From positions 5,766,001 to 5,830,000 of the forward strand of contig NC_049562.1 of the NCBI RefSeq assembly GCF_013368755.1: a stretch of 64,000 nucleotides of DNA, given 5' to 3'. The stretch comes from Talaromyces rugulosus (Eukaryota; Ascomycota; Eurotiomycetes; Eurotiales; Trichocomaceae). Numbering within the stretch: the stretch's first letter is position 1; each line of letters opens with the position of its first letter. Under the pieces are notes generated by a model, which worked only from the letters and a program-made list of their open reading frames with translations, ran no database searches and was not told the DNA's origin. Both the position numbers and the translations under genes were made by a program. Positions 54,401 to 64,000 of this stretch are shown here, one piece after another.

Positions 54401-55501
54401 CCTCTGTATCCGAAGGTAATGGAGAAAGATCACTACTCAAGAAGCCCTGTAGCACTTTGCTAACTCCATCTTCGGGAAAGAATTCTGTGAATTCACGTAG
54501 AACACCAACGTCCCACTCTGCAGGGTCTTCAACATCGTTCCACTCGAGAACAATTTTCCAAGCTAGATCAAAAGGATACTTGATAATGACCATGTCACGT
54601 GCTCCCTGAAACACTGCTTCACGCTTCTCTGACTTCTGGTCTTGCGGTAGGACCAGAAGCAAATCGTATGCCCTTTGGAGAAGCTTCTCCTCAAACCGAT
54701 GCCTGACTTCGTCATCACTAGTCCAGTTGATAAGTCCCGTGTAGTATGCATCAAGATCTTGGTTGGAAAGTGCCTCGCGCTTCACTTCCGCAGTAACTTG
54801 GTCAATCTTTGCACCAAGACGTGTTCTCCTCTCGCCGATTTCTCGGTTTATAAACTCTTTCTCCTCCGCTTCGGTGATCTCAATCAGTCTCGAAAAGGTA
54901 TCAGCGGGATGCGGGACTCTTCCTTCTAGAGAAGAATAGAGGGGACATGTCGGAAGCAGAAGATGTAAAGCCTTTCGCTGCTGTGTACGAGTACCGCTTT
55001 TCCGAGCAAACTTGACGAATTTATCCACAACGTCGACACACCGCTCACGTTCGTCGCTTTCAACCCGGTAATGTTAGCATATGAGCGCGAAAGAGAGACT
55101 CGAAAACAACCCGTACCCATCTGCGAATATTTCTCCTAGCTTCAAAGTTGCCGCTTGATACTCGTCGAGCTTTTTATTCCCCTGCTTTTCATACAAGTTT
55201 ACCAGGCCTTGCCAAGCCGTCTTGTCATTGTCTTTGATGCGAGTTGCTGCGAGGTACGCCTTCTCCGCTTCGTCACTTTTTTCGAGCTTGTCTTGTGCAA
55301 GCCCTAGGAAAACGTGCCTAGAATGTGAATATCAGCGTTAGCATTGTCTTGCGTGTTTGCCATGGAGATGTTGAGCAGTCCGTACGCATGGTAGTTGGTG
55401 GGGTCGCGCTCGACCAGTTCGTTTGCTTTCGTAGCTGCTCCTTCAAAATCTTTGGAATCCAATGCTGTTCTGACAGCCTTCAGAGCTGCCTTGCTGGACA
55501 T
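51438..55501 (-). CDS. ski3: Ski3, TPR scaffold of the Ski RNA helicase complex
   Basis: Three exons on the minus strand: 55501-55386, 55317-55117 and 55056-51438, giving 1311 residues. The start is the ATG at 55501 (MSSKAALKAVR); an upstream in-frame TTG at 55513 was not used. The protein is a long array of TPR-like helical hairpins from residue 1 onward. Typical units include KSIFDSILKRKPTNTHCLLG, EEAVDFFSRALQRDPSNTKI and LYINL-type pairs such as FYLINGDLQLANEAFTRGQ. Length and the opening repeat (DFEGAATKANELVERDPTNYHA) match Ski3, which with Ski2 and Ski8 feeds mRNA into the cytoplasmic exosome. No enzymatic motif is present. It shares a 415-bp divergent promoter with the sterylglucosidase-like gene. 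Confidence 0.88.
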
Positions 55502-55916
55502 TCTAGACAGCAATGAGTCATGCGCTCATTTCCGAGTAAACTGTAAACACGAACAATGAAGCGATCTGCGGGGTTGTTCCTGTGTGACAGCAATACGAAA
55601 TACGTCACGCTTGGTATACGGGCAACGGGTATTGCAGAGAATCAACGCCAATATATGACGGTATAAATTGCAATTGCTAGTAAACTGTCAGAAGTAGGGA
55701 GTGATATCGCTTGTCCACAAACCACAACATTGGAGGAAAGAATCCGAGCTCGCACCTGGTCCAAGCTCTACACGTGATAAGGGCTTATCTTATCGCCGAA
55801 ATACACGATAAGAACTAGCATTTCCCCAGTTTCCCGCCGTCGAACCGCGATACCGAAGTCCCTCCTCTATTTACGATTTATGAACGCTCCTTCGTTGATT
55901 CTAACATATCACTACG
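55502..55916. promoter_or_regulatory. Divergent promoter (Ski3 / GH5 gene) with GATA and E-box motifs
   Basis: Between two divergent genes. CACGTG (55771-55776) overlaps a run of four GATAA motifs: 55776-55780 (+), 55785-55789 (-), 55790-55794 (-) and 55807-55811 (+). They lie 106-141 bp before the GH5 ATG. Fungal GATA factors (nitrogen, iron or light regulators) bind this core. Use in vivo is untested. Confidence 0.5.
55771..55811. promoter_or_regulatory. Clustered GATA sites with overlapping E-box
   Basis: Four GATAA cores occur within 36 bp, the first overlapping CACGTG. Two of them are adjacent tandem copies (TTATCTTATC) on the minus strand. Confidence 0.5.
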
Positions 55917-58367
55917 ATGGCTCCTTTAAGCCTGCACATCGAAGGCCACAAGTTTTATGACTCCAATAACCGGGAGATTACTTTGCGGGGTATCAATGTC
56001 GCAGGCGATGCAAAGTATCCTACACGGCCGGACCTTCCATCTCATGTTGCAGAAGACTTTTACGATGGCGACAATGTTTCTTTCGTCAACCGGCCGTTCA
56101 GCATAGCTGATGCCCCGTTTCACTTCCGAAGGCTACGCAAATGGGGTTATAACACAATAAGATATGTCTTCACCTGGGAAGCGATCGAACACTCTGGACC
56201 TGGGAAGTATGACGACGAATGGGTTGCCTATACGATTGAAGTTCTACGCATCGCAAAGCAACATGATTTCTATGTCTTCATGGATCCTCACCAAGATGTC
56301 GTACGTTATATCGTGTTCTACTGTACACTATGAATCGAGTGTAGCTAACAATTTCCAAGTGGTCGCGATTCTCTGGAGGATCAGGAGCTCCTTTATGGAC
56401 GTTATACGCAGCAGGTTTTAATCCGACAGAATTTAACAAAACACAAGCAGCTCTTGTTCATAATACATGGCCTGACCCGGAATCGTTCCCGAAGATGATT
56501 TGGAGTACCAACTATACTCGGCTCGTATGCCAAACCATATTCACTTTGTTCTGGGCGGGACGGGACTTTGCGCCCAAGGCGATCATCGACGGGCAAAATA
56601 TACAAGATTATTTGCAACGGCATTTCATTGCAGCTTGCAGATATCTTGCCCAGAAAATCCACGAAGCAAGAGATTTAGAGAACGATGTTGTTATCGGGTG
56701 GGAGAGCATGAACGAACCCAACCGAGGACTAGTTGGCTATCAAGACATCTCCATCATACCTCCCGAGCAACAGCTTCAATTGGGTACATCACCTACAGCA
56801 TTCCAAGCCATCTTAACGGGCTCTGGGCGAGCTTGTGAGGTGGCTACGTGGAATTTTGGAGGTTTCGGTCCTCACCAGACCGGCCGCGAACTGATTGACC
56901 CAGCAGGGGTCTCTGCCTGGCTACCAGCAGATTTTGATGACACTAAATATGGCTGGAAACGTGACCCAGGATGGAAGCTAGGAGAGTGCATATGGGCGCA
57001 GCATGGGGTGTGGGATCCCTCGTCAGACGAGCTGCTGCAGAAAGACTATTTTTCAAAGAATCCCAAGACCGGGGAGCCTCTTGACTACGATAGATTCACC
57101 AATACCTATTTTGTCCAACATTATCGCGCTTATCGAGACGCTATTCGAAGCGTGCACCCAGAGACGATAATGTTTTGCCAGCCACCTGTTATGGAGATCC
57201 CCCCGGCGCTGAAAGGGACTGAAGATGATGATCCAAACATGGTGCATGCCGTCCACTTTTATGATGGACTCACCCTTCTCACAAAGCATTGGTAAGCACG
57301 CAGGTTTGGAATTGAGACCGTGGATTGCATGCCTAATTATACCAGGAACCGCATGTACAACGTTGATGTCATTGGGGTTCTTCGCGGTAAGTACTTGACG
57401 CCGGCATTCGCTGTCAAGATTGGGGAATCCGCAATCCGCAACTGTCTTCGAAACCAGCTCAAGTTTCTTCGTGAGGAAAGTTTTGAGCATATGGGAGACC
57501 ACCCTCTCTTGTTCACGGAAATTGGCATTCCCTACGACATGGACGACAAATATGCATACAAAACCGGCGATTACAGTAGCCAGATTAGCGCCATGGATGC
57601 CAACCATTTTGCGTTAGAAGGAAGTGGATCGAATGGGTTTACTTTATGGCTATACATGACACAGGTAATTTGTGGTTATTTTTTAAGAGAACACATCTAC
57701 TAACACGGTGAATCACTAGAACAATCATCAATGGGGTGATCAATGGAATGGAGAAGACTTGTCAATTTTCTCGAAAGATGACCTCGAACTTCCTAGCCCA
57801 GAGGCTCTAGGAAACAGTACAGGAGTGTCGCTGGACCGAAATTCTCCGTCATTTTCGGAAAGCCGGAGTGCCACTGATAATGCCAAAGTAGCACCCCATA
57901 ATATCAGAACCGTCGTCGAATCTCCGGTCATATCATCCCAGTCATCTCTCGTACAATCAGAGCCAGAAGAGAAACCTGGGTTTAGAGCTGCAGAGGCTTA
58001 TGTCCGGCCCAGTCCAATCTACACGGGCGGTGATGTTCTCAAATACGACTTTGATCTCAAAAACTGCACTTTTACACTTTCGCTAAACGCCAACAAACCC
58101 ACAGCACAAGATGCTCCTACGGAGATTTACTTGCCCGAATTTCATTTTCCCAAATCCGATGTTGTTGTGTCTGTAAGTGGTGGGAAATGGTCTATTGAGG
58201 TTCTGGATGAGTCGAGTTCTTACCAGACCCTCAAGTGGTGGCACGCCGAAGGTGATCAGGATATCAAGGTTCAAGGCGTGCGTCGCAAGGCGAGTGACAT
58301 TGTCGCTGGTTATGAAGACGAGACGTACCTGGACCAGTGCCAACGAAGTACATGCAATGTCATGTAA
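55917..58367 (+). CDS. GH5 sterylglucosidase-like (endoglycoceramidase-related) enzyme
   Basis: Four exons: 55917-56300, 56360-57291, 57346-57664 and 57720-58367, all in phase, giving 760 residues. It has a GH5 barrel: RGINVAGDAKYP near the N-terminus, FDPHQDVWSRFSGG-type loop (DPHQDV, then WSRFSGGSGAP across the first junction), the acid/base Glu in WESMNEPN (about 247) and the nucleophile in LLFTEIGIPYD (Glu about 497). The C-terminal beta-sandwich (about 600-740) is typical of EGCase-related glycolipid hydrolases. No signal peptide was found, so it is probably intracellular. Fungal relatives (yeast Egh1, Cryptococcus EgcrP2/Sgl1) cleave ergosterol glucosides and affect virulence or vacuole turnover. 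The family is sure; substrate choice (steryl glucoside versus glucosylceramide) is likely but not proven. Confidence 0.9.
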
Positions 58368-58920
58368 TATTCTGATAATGTCGCGAATTAGACGCCTCAT
58401 CTCAATGTCTTATGTAGCGTTTCAAGCCAGTATCTTGCGGTGTGCTTTTTGGTTGAAACATTGCTGTGACGAGTTATGACAGTTTCCAATTTATTTTTTA
58501 TTTCACCTGGTCATATTATGTAATAGGAATTCTAAATAGCAACAAAAATAATAAAGAGCGCCTGGAAGTGTTTCTTCTTCTTGGCCTTGTCATGGATCGA
58601 TCGATGTACGATGATGTAATCAGCCCCGACGGGATTGATAGCGGGATTGACAATTTGACGCGAACAACTTTATTTCGTTCTCTTCTACTCACCCACGCTC
58701 ATTTGAACCAACATCGAGGCAGCCGAGGAGTTACTAATTTGTTATGACTCTAATATAGAAGCTACCATTACCGAGCGGGATATTTTACATGTAGCTGATC
58801 TTGCGGGGGCCGTTTTGATTTGCTGAAAATATCCAGCTAACTGACACCTTGCACATGGGTCACCACGACGACTCCACCAAAAAAGCAGAAGACAAATAAA
58901 ATAAAAAATCAAGTGACTTC
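58368..58920. other. Intergenic spacer
   Basis: A 553-bp gap between two plus-strand genes. The segment 58466-58747 has an open frame without known motifs. No feature is supported beyond a probable promoter for the next gene. Confidence 0.45.
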
Positions 58921-60966
58921 ATGAACGACGACTACCAGCGGAAAGAAGTGCGCCGAAGACAGCGGCAGACTTTGTCATGTTTGCCATGTCGCCGGCTCAA
59001 GGTAAAATGCGACAGAAATCAGCCATGTGGGCATTGTGTTTGGAGTGAGAGGGCTTCAAGTTGCCACTATGCGACATTTCCCAAGACTGTGCCGGCAAAT
59101 GCGGTCAAGGATGGCGGCCATGTCTCTCCAGCACAGTCAGCTGACCCTTCAAAGACGAATGTGCTTTTGTTACCAAAGACCCAATCTAGTTCTTCTGCTA
59201 CATCTAGCAACGCAGATTCACCGATATCTTTCCTGCAAAACTACGATCCGCATGATATTTGGAATTCAAAATTCCGAGGACCAACACATTGGCTCACTGT
59301 TAGACGCCAGGTATTCAGATGACCGCCTTGGACGACAGCTATTGTGATCAGTGTACTGACTCGAGACCAGCTCCAGGTAAATGATATGTGTCCGAAATCA
59401 CACGAAGGCAGCAGCCTTATCGGCGGCATTCATGAGAGAATCAGCAATCGCTTCAGTTCGGTGCTTTCTCCAAACTGGCCCCTTGGATCGGGGTACGAGG
59501 GCACCAATATGAGCAAAGCGAAAATTCTTTCCTACATTCCAGATCGCCCCGCCACTACAATAATTATCAATAACTACATGGAAACTATTGAGCGACTGCA
59601 TCCTCTTCTACATGTCCCCACGTTCTATGAGGAATTAGACCACTTCTGGGACAATCCCAAAGCTATAGATGATGCATGGCTTTCTCAGTTCCTTGTGATG
59701 CTAGCTCTGGGCTATCAATCACTACGTGACCAAAGCATGGTGTCTTTTGATAAAGACTTATTGCTCAAGTACCTACAAGGGGCTGAAGTCTGCTTGAAAA
59801 ATACACCATTTTTCATCGTTCCAGTACTCACTTCTTTACGAGCACTCAGCATGATGGCCCTAGCCAGACACATTTTATCATCAAGTTGCATCGAGTCAGA
59901 TTCCTGTGGTCCTCTTATGAGCACTGTGGTACGGCTTGCCATGTCAATTAGCCTACACATAGATCCCCAGCATGAAGACAGCATGAGCGTTTTTGATATG
60001 GAAATCCGAAGACGTCTCTGGACGACTATTGCATTAATGGAGGCCCAAATGCACATGTCCAGTGGCACGCCTTTCTTGCTTCGTCCGTCAGACTTCGATA
60101 CTCTGCCCCCATTGAACGTGAATAATGATGAGTTGAAACCGTCCAATTTTAGCAGTTTACCTGTCCGTCCTATGTCCGAGTACACAGACTCGACCTTTCA
60201 AATTATCTTAGCGCGGTGCTTTCCGGCCTCTTTTGAGATATTGACTCGGGTGAACTCACCATCTAGGCGATTCGAGTACGAGGAAGTTTTACACTATCAC
60301 TCACAAGTTAAAAATTTACTCCAGGAGGCGTCACAATGGACCATTTCGACGCCACCGGAGGAATGGAGGCAGCTGCAATGGTTCATGGTGGAAATATTCC
60401 TACGACGCGTTCTCCTCGTGCTGCACTCAGACTACGGCCTACGGCCTAATGCGGACGTTGAGTATCCAGTGTCATATTGGTCTACTCTGGAGTCTTCGCT
60501 TGCGCTCCTCGTCATACAGCGGCAGATGAGTGAAGACTTGAATTCGCCACTGGGCCGGTTATGGCTGGCGGAATACTTCAAGCACGATTTTTATATTGCC
60601 ATATTGGTCATATGCGTACTGCTCGCACGCACAAATGCTATCAACCGGGATTTGGCGCCTTTAGACCAGAAAATCGAGATTCCCCAAAGGGAGACCATTC
60701 TCCAGACGTTGTTTTGCTGTCGAGAGATCTGGGCCAGGCGGATTTGCCGCACTTACTGTCAGTTTCTCTCGCATATGAACCTTGATACCACCATCGCGCG
60801 CATCACCATCCCGGAGACTGCCACTGTGTCGTCTGCCGATATCGAGCACGCGAGCTTCCGATTCAGTGTTCGGATGCTGAAGCATTGCAAATGCGGCAAC
60901 TGTCCCACAGAACCAGGCAGCTTGAAAGCACTGTTCTCTGACCATCCCTATTATGTAGCTGCATAA
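58921..60966 (+). CDS. Zn2Cys6 fungal transcription factor
   Basis: Two exons, 58921-59310 and 59371-60966, giving 661 residues. The start ATG at 58921 precedes a zinc cluster CLPCRRLKVKCDRNQPCGHC...C, with Cys20-x2-x6-x5-x2-x8 spacing, at residues 20-48. A Ser/Pro-rich linker follows. The fungal_trans/MHR region is seen from about 200 (ERLHPLLHVPTFYEEL; LCMLALGYQSL-like segment; RRRLWTTIALMEAQMHMSSGTPF about 335-357). No leucine zipper follows the cluster. The product is expected to be a nuclear activator or repressor binding CGG-type half sites. It sits between the GH5 gene and an exportin and has no adjoining pathway genes that show its targets. Confidence 0.9.
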
Positions 60967-62149
60967 CCTCAACTCCTCTGGTAGATCCAAGAAGATCTAT
61001 CCACCTCCACTCAACTTTTCTATTGCGTGTATGCGCGATGTGTATCATATGTATATATCTCCCGATGAATGAAATGAGCAACAAGATAGTGACCGTATAT
61101 CGCGACCATCCTCGCACAGTATTTTCGCATTCACCGCCAGTAGGAAACTGAAATGAACGACAATCAATCATGTCCCCTGCATGTAGAGCGTTACGTTAGC
61201 GCGGTACCGTTTGTTTACCGCTAGTATTCCCATGTCACATGACCCCATACACAGCGAGGCGGTCAATTTGCGCGAAAAGCCGGAGCAAAAACCCCGTCAC
61301 CATGTGATTTATTTTTCTTTTTTTTTTCTTCTTGCAAGTATTCTTCCTTACCCTCTGATTATATCTTCCCACGCCGCGGACTGCTCTTCGTTGGACATAG
61401 CATGCTTGTAAGGGTCGGGTGGCGATCGTCGAATCACATCGCAGCAACGGGATTCCGCTGCGGTTTTTTTTGTTTTTCCTTCTAATATCGCAAATCATCG
61501 CTTTGGTACCCGACAGGACTGGCAATACTTGAATCGCTTTTCTATTTCTGCGACGTTTTCTTCTCCCTTGTCTTCTGCGCTGGAATTTATCGTCAGCTCA
61601 TCTTTCTTTGCTTCGTCCAGCGTCAACTTTTCACGTTCTGTCTGGGCAAAGACCAAAAGAGGGAAGAGGAAGGGGAAAAAAAGTCACACCCAACAATTTC
61701 CAGTAACAAATTCCATACTCACGGCCAGTTTGCGAGGACATATAACAGGTCCGTTTAGTATATACTAGAGCGGCCATTAAAACATATCAAAGGAGAGGAA
61801 AAGAGCAGAGCAGAGAAGACAAAAGAGGCAAACGTCTTCCAGCAACAAAAGCATCACGGGCAGCGCGAAAAAGGAAGGAGCCAGCCCACCACCAGCCCCT
61901 TCTTCCCTTGTATAGAACGAACCTCGCCCGTTGCTTCTCCAAGTCTGCTTCCTTTGCCCTGCGCGATGAACTCAGCTATGCAGCGCTGAAAACCAGCTCA
62001 TTTACGTACAGTACACACACGCCCTCTGGAGTACCCCAAAACAGGGGCGGTATTGAGCTTGAACGGCCGTGATCGGAACGCCTACGGAAAATCGCAAATC
62101 ACATATTGATTGAGATATCAGCTCTACCAGTCCACAAATTGACCCCGTC
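60967..62149. other. Intergenic region, 1.2 kb
   Basis: Contains the 3' UTR of the regulator and a long upstream region of the exportin. Poly-T rich stretches occur near 61310-61330 and purine-rich AGAG runs near 61790-61830. No gene is supported. Confidence 0.45.
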
Positions 62150-64000
62150 ATGGCTGCTAATAGCACTGAACTATCTGATTCTGGCATGGCCGATATTATC
62201 CAGGCCCTGGAGCTTTCCCACAACCCCACTTCTTCCAACGAACTACGAAGGAAGGCCCTCGAGTTTCTAGAATCCAAGAAGCAGGATGACTTCGCCACGC
62301 GAAATGGGTTCATGCTTGCTTCGCAAGCTGGCAGTTCGCCCCTGGTCAGGCATTTCGGTCTATCGCTACTTGATCACGTCCTGCGCCACACGGGATTTGC
62401 ATTGTCTACCACCCAGGTACAAGAGCTCAAGGAAATGGTGATGCAGCTTTCTCAGGGTATCAGCCAAGATGACCCAAGCTACTACCGCAACAAGATCGCC
62501 CAGTTGTGGGCCGAGGTGGCCAAAAGGAGCTGGGGCATCGAGTGGAATGACATGGATCGAGATCTATACAATATGTGGAGCGCAACCGCCTTGCACAAGG
62601 AGTTTGTTCTGACCGTGTTGGAGACCCTATCCGAAGACATTTTCTATCGAGAAGATACCACCTCTTCGCTACGCGGAACCGACTTGAACAGGGCACTGGT
62701 AGAGACCTTCACTCCCCTTTCCGTCTTTTCAGAAGCTTTCCCAGAGCGGGATCAGAGCCGAGTCGAACTTCGCCATGGAGAAGATGGGTGGCTTGCAAGA
62801 ATATGCGGCCTTTTGGATACTTGTATCGGAAGTATTCAAACTTCGCGCGAAGCAAAAGACTGCAGCCTGAAGGCTCTCGCTGTTCTGAGGACTGTCCTGG
62901 TCTGGGCGATTCCCAAGGCGATCATCAATTGTAACGCTGTCTCAATCATCTGTCGCGCTCTGACTGCACAGAACGACCAAGTCCTCTTGGTAATGCCCCT
63001 CTTGTTCCAGTTATCAGTGGACAGATGCTAATTTGGACACAGGCGGCTATTGAAGCAATGCACTCTCTGTATAGCAGATCCAATTTTGAGATGGAAGAAT
63101 TCGAACCTTTAGTAGCACTTCTCTACCAAGTGGATCACTTGGTCTTATTAAGGAAACTTTATGAATGGACCGCGGTTGACGCTACCGATATCGATGAGAC
63201 AAGATATCAGATATCCAAGAAACTTTCCGAGGTATTTGCTATTTGAGTGCTCGGGCTAGAGTTTGACTACTAACAACAACTGTCATAGTTAATGTCCTAT
63301 GCTGCTGGATTCCTGGAAGAAAAAGATCTAGATTTACGGGACGCCCGCGAAATTGACCTCTCGCTTCTCTTCCAGTTCTTAATTGACATTCTTCGCCACC
63401 CCAGCCTGACAGTCTCGATACCAGTTCTGCATTCTTGGTCACGATTGCTTACAGCCGAGCGGATTGGAGACATGGAGATTGTCACACCTTTGATCGCACC
63501 CCTGCTCGAAATATGCACTCAGCGATTGGTCCGTTGGGAAAACCTTCCAGAGGATTCAGAAGATCCCACAATTCTCTTTTTGAACGAAGACATTGACACG
63601 ATACCCGAACGACATGCTTTCGTAGGCAACTATCGCCGCTATTGCTCCACTGTAATAGAGGTCATAGTTCAGAAGCGACCACACGATGCCATTCCTCATA
63701 TCCTCACCACTGTAGATCAAAACCTGAACAGCTTGTACAGCGGGGTTCAGCCATTTAGCAGTATGGCCACTCACCACTGATGAACTCGAGTCTTGTCACT
63801 AACGAAGTACCAGTTGAGTCGTTCCAGAAGCTGTCGTTTCCCCTAATGCGCGCCGATACGCAATTCTCTGTTGTTGAAGCGTCACTAAAAGGATATCAGA
63901 AATGGATTGCAGCGCATGGCCGCAGTCCTCAGCAGGATGTGAGCAACTATTACCTTACTATCCACGAAAAACTTCATTGACTTCGAGATAGGAACATCAG
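62150..64000 (+). CDS. msn5: Msn5/exportin-5-type karyopherin (3' partial)
   Basis: Exons 62150-62989, 63043-63231, 63289-63760 and 63808-63938; the fifth exon lies beyond the window, because the frame after 63938 opens with a GTGAGC donor and ends in a probable CAG acceptor at 63998-64000. About 544 residues are visible of an expected ~1200. The N-terminal HEAT array shows the importin-beta-like block SPLVRHFGLSLLDHVLRHT (about 57-75) and IAQLWAEVAKRSWGIEWNDMD (about 113-133), a close match to the exportin-5/Msn5 class. Such proteins export phosphoproteins and double-stranded RNA-binding cargo and import RPA from the nucleus with Ran-GTP. A GTATGG...GAAG mini-intron (63761-63807, 47 nt) was needed to keep the frame. 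Confidence 0.85.

Noticed and set aside
61401..61470. Region scanned as a possible tRNA because of a GTCG-rich fold near the exportin promoter
   Set aside because: No B-box GGTTCRANNCC and no cloverleaf could be drawn.

Overview
The window is nuclear DNA of a filamentous ascomycete, most likely an Aspergillus/Penicillium-type Eurotiomycete. Most genes carry short GT-AG introns (about 45-110 nt) with CTAAC/CTGAC-like branch sites. The gene set is typical of such fungi: a GH72 glucanosyltransferase, a CFEM wall protein, two Zn2Cys6 regulators, a DUF3433 protein, Ski3, an AP-1 beta subunit and an Msn5-type exportin. All exon structures were built by hand from reading frames and splice signals. 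No tRNA, rRNA, CRISPR array or intact transposon was recognised.

Layout. Positions 1-13.3 kb hold largely conserved genes: the 3' part of a kinase-like gene with degenerate catalytic motifs, a GH72 enzyme (minus), an alpha/beta hydrolase, two conserved fungal unknowns and an Sds3-like histone deacetylase subunit. A 36-bp perfect inverted repeat lies alone in the 2.3-kb spacer at 7.2-9.5 kb. Positions 13.6-31.3 kb look like an accessory island. It starts with a divergent pair of flavoenzymes (a secreted BBE-like oxidase and a salicylate-hydroxylase-like monooxygenase), followed by a decayed NACHT gene. Next come four adjacent genes: a Zn2Cys6 regulator, an acid-sugar dehydratase of the enolase superfamily, an extended SDR reductase and an MFS sugar transporter. 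The island ends with a broken SPRY gene beside a short telomeric repeat, a CmcJ/NvfI/AsaB-type oxygenase and a hemerythrin-domain protein. Positions 32.4-64 kb return to mostly housekeeping or wall genes: a DUF3433 membrane protein, a CFEM GPI protein, a Crf1/Ifh1-like acidic protein, an unknown single-span membrane protein, tubulin cofactor C, AP-1 beta, Ski3, a GH5 sterylglucosidase-type enzyme, a second Zn2Cys6 regulator and an exportin that runs off the right end.

How genes may work together. The most coherent candidate system is at 20.5-27.8 kb: regulator, dehydratase, reductase and sugar porter. This is the logic of a non-phosphorylative uronate or deoxy-sugar catabolic cluster, but no 2-keto-3-deoxy-aldonate aldolase is in the window. 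The shared dehydratase/SDR promoter and the transporter promoter each hold a CGG-N8-CCG element, a plausible site for the cluster's own Zn2Cys6 protein. The substrate and the exact chemistry are inference.
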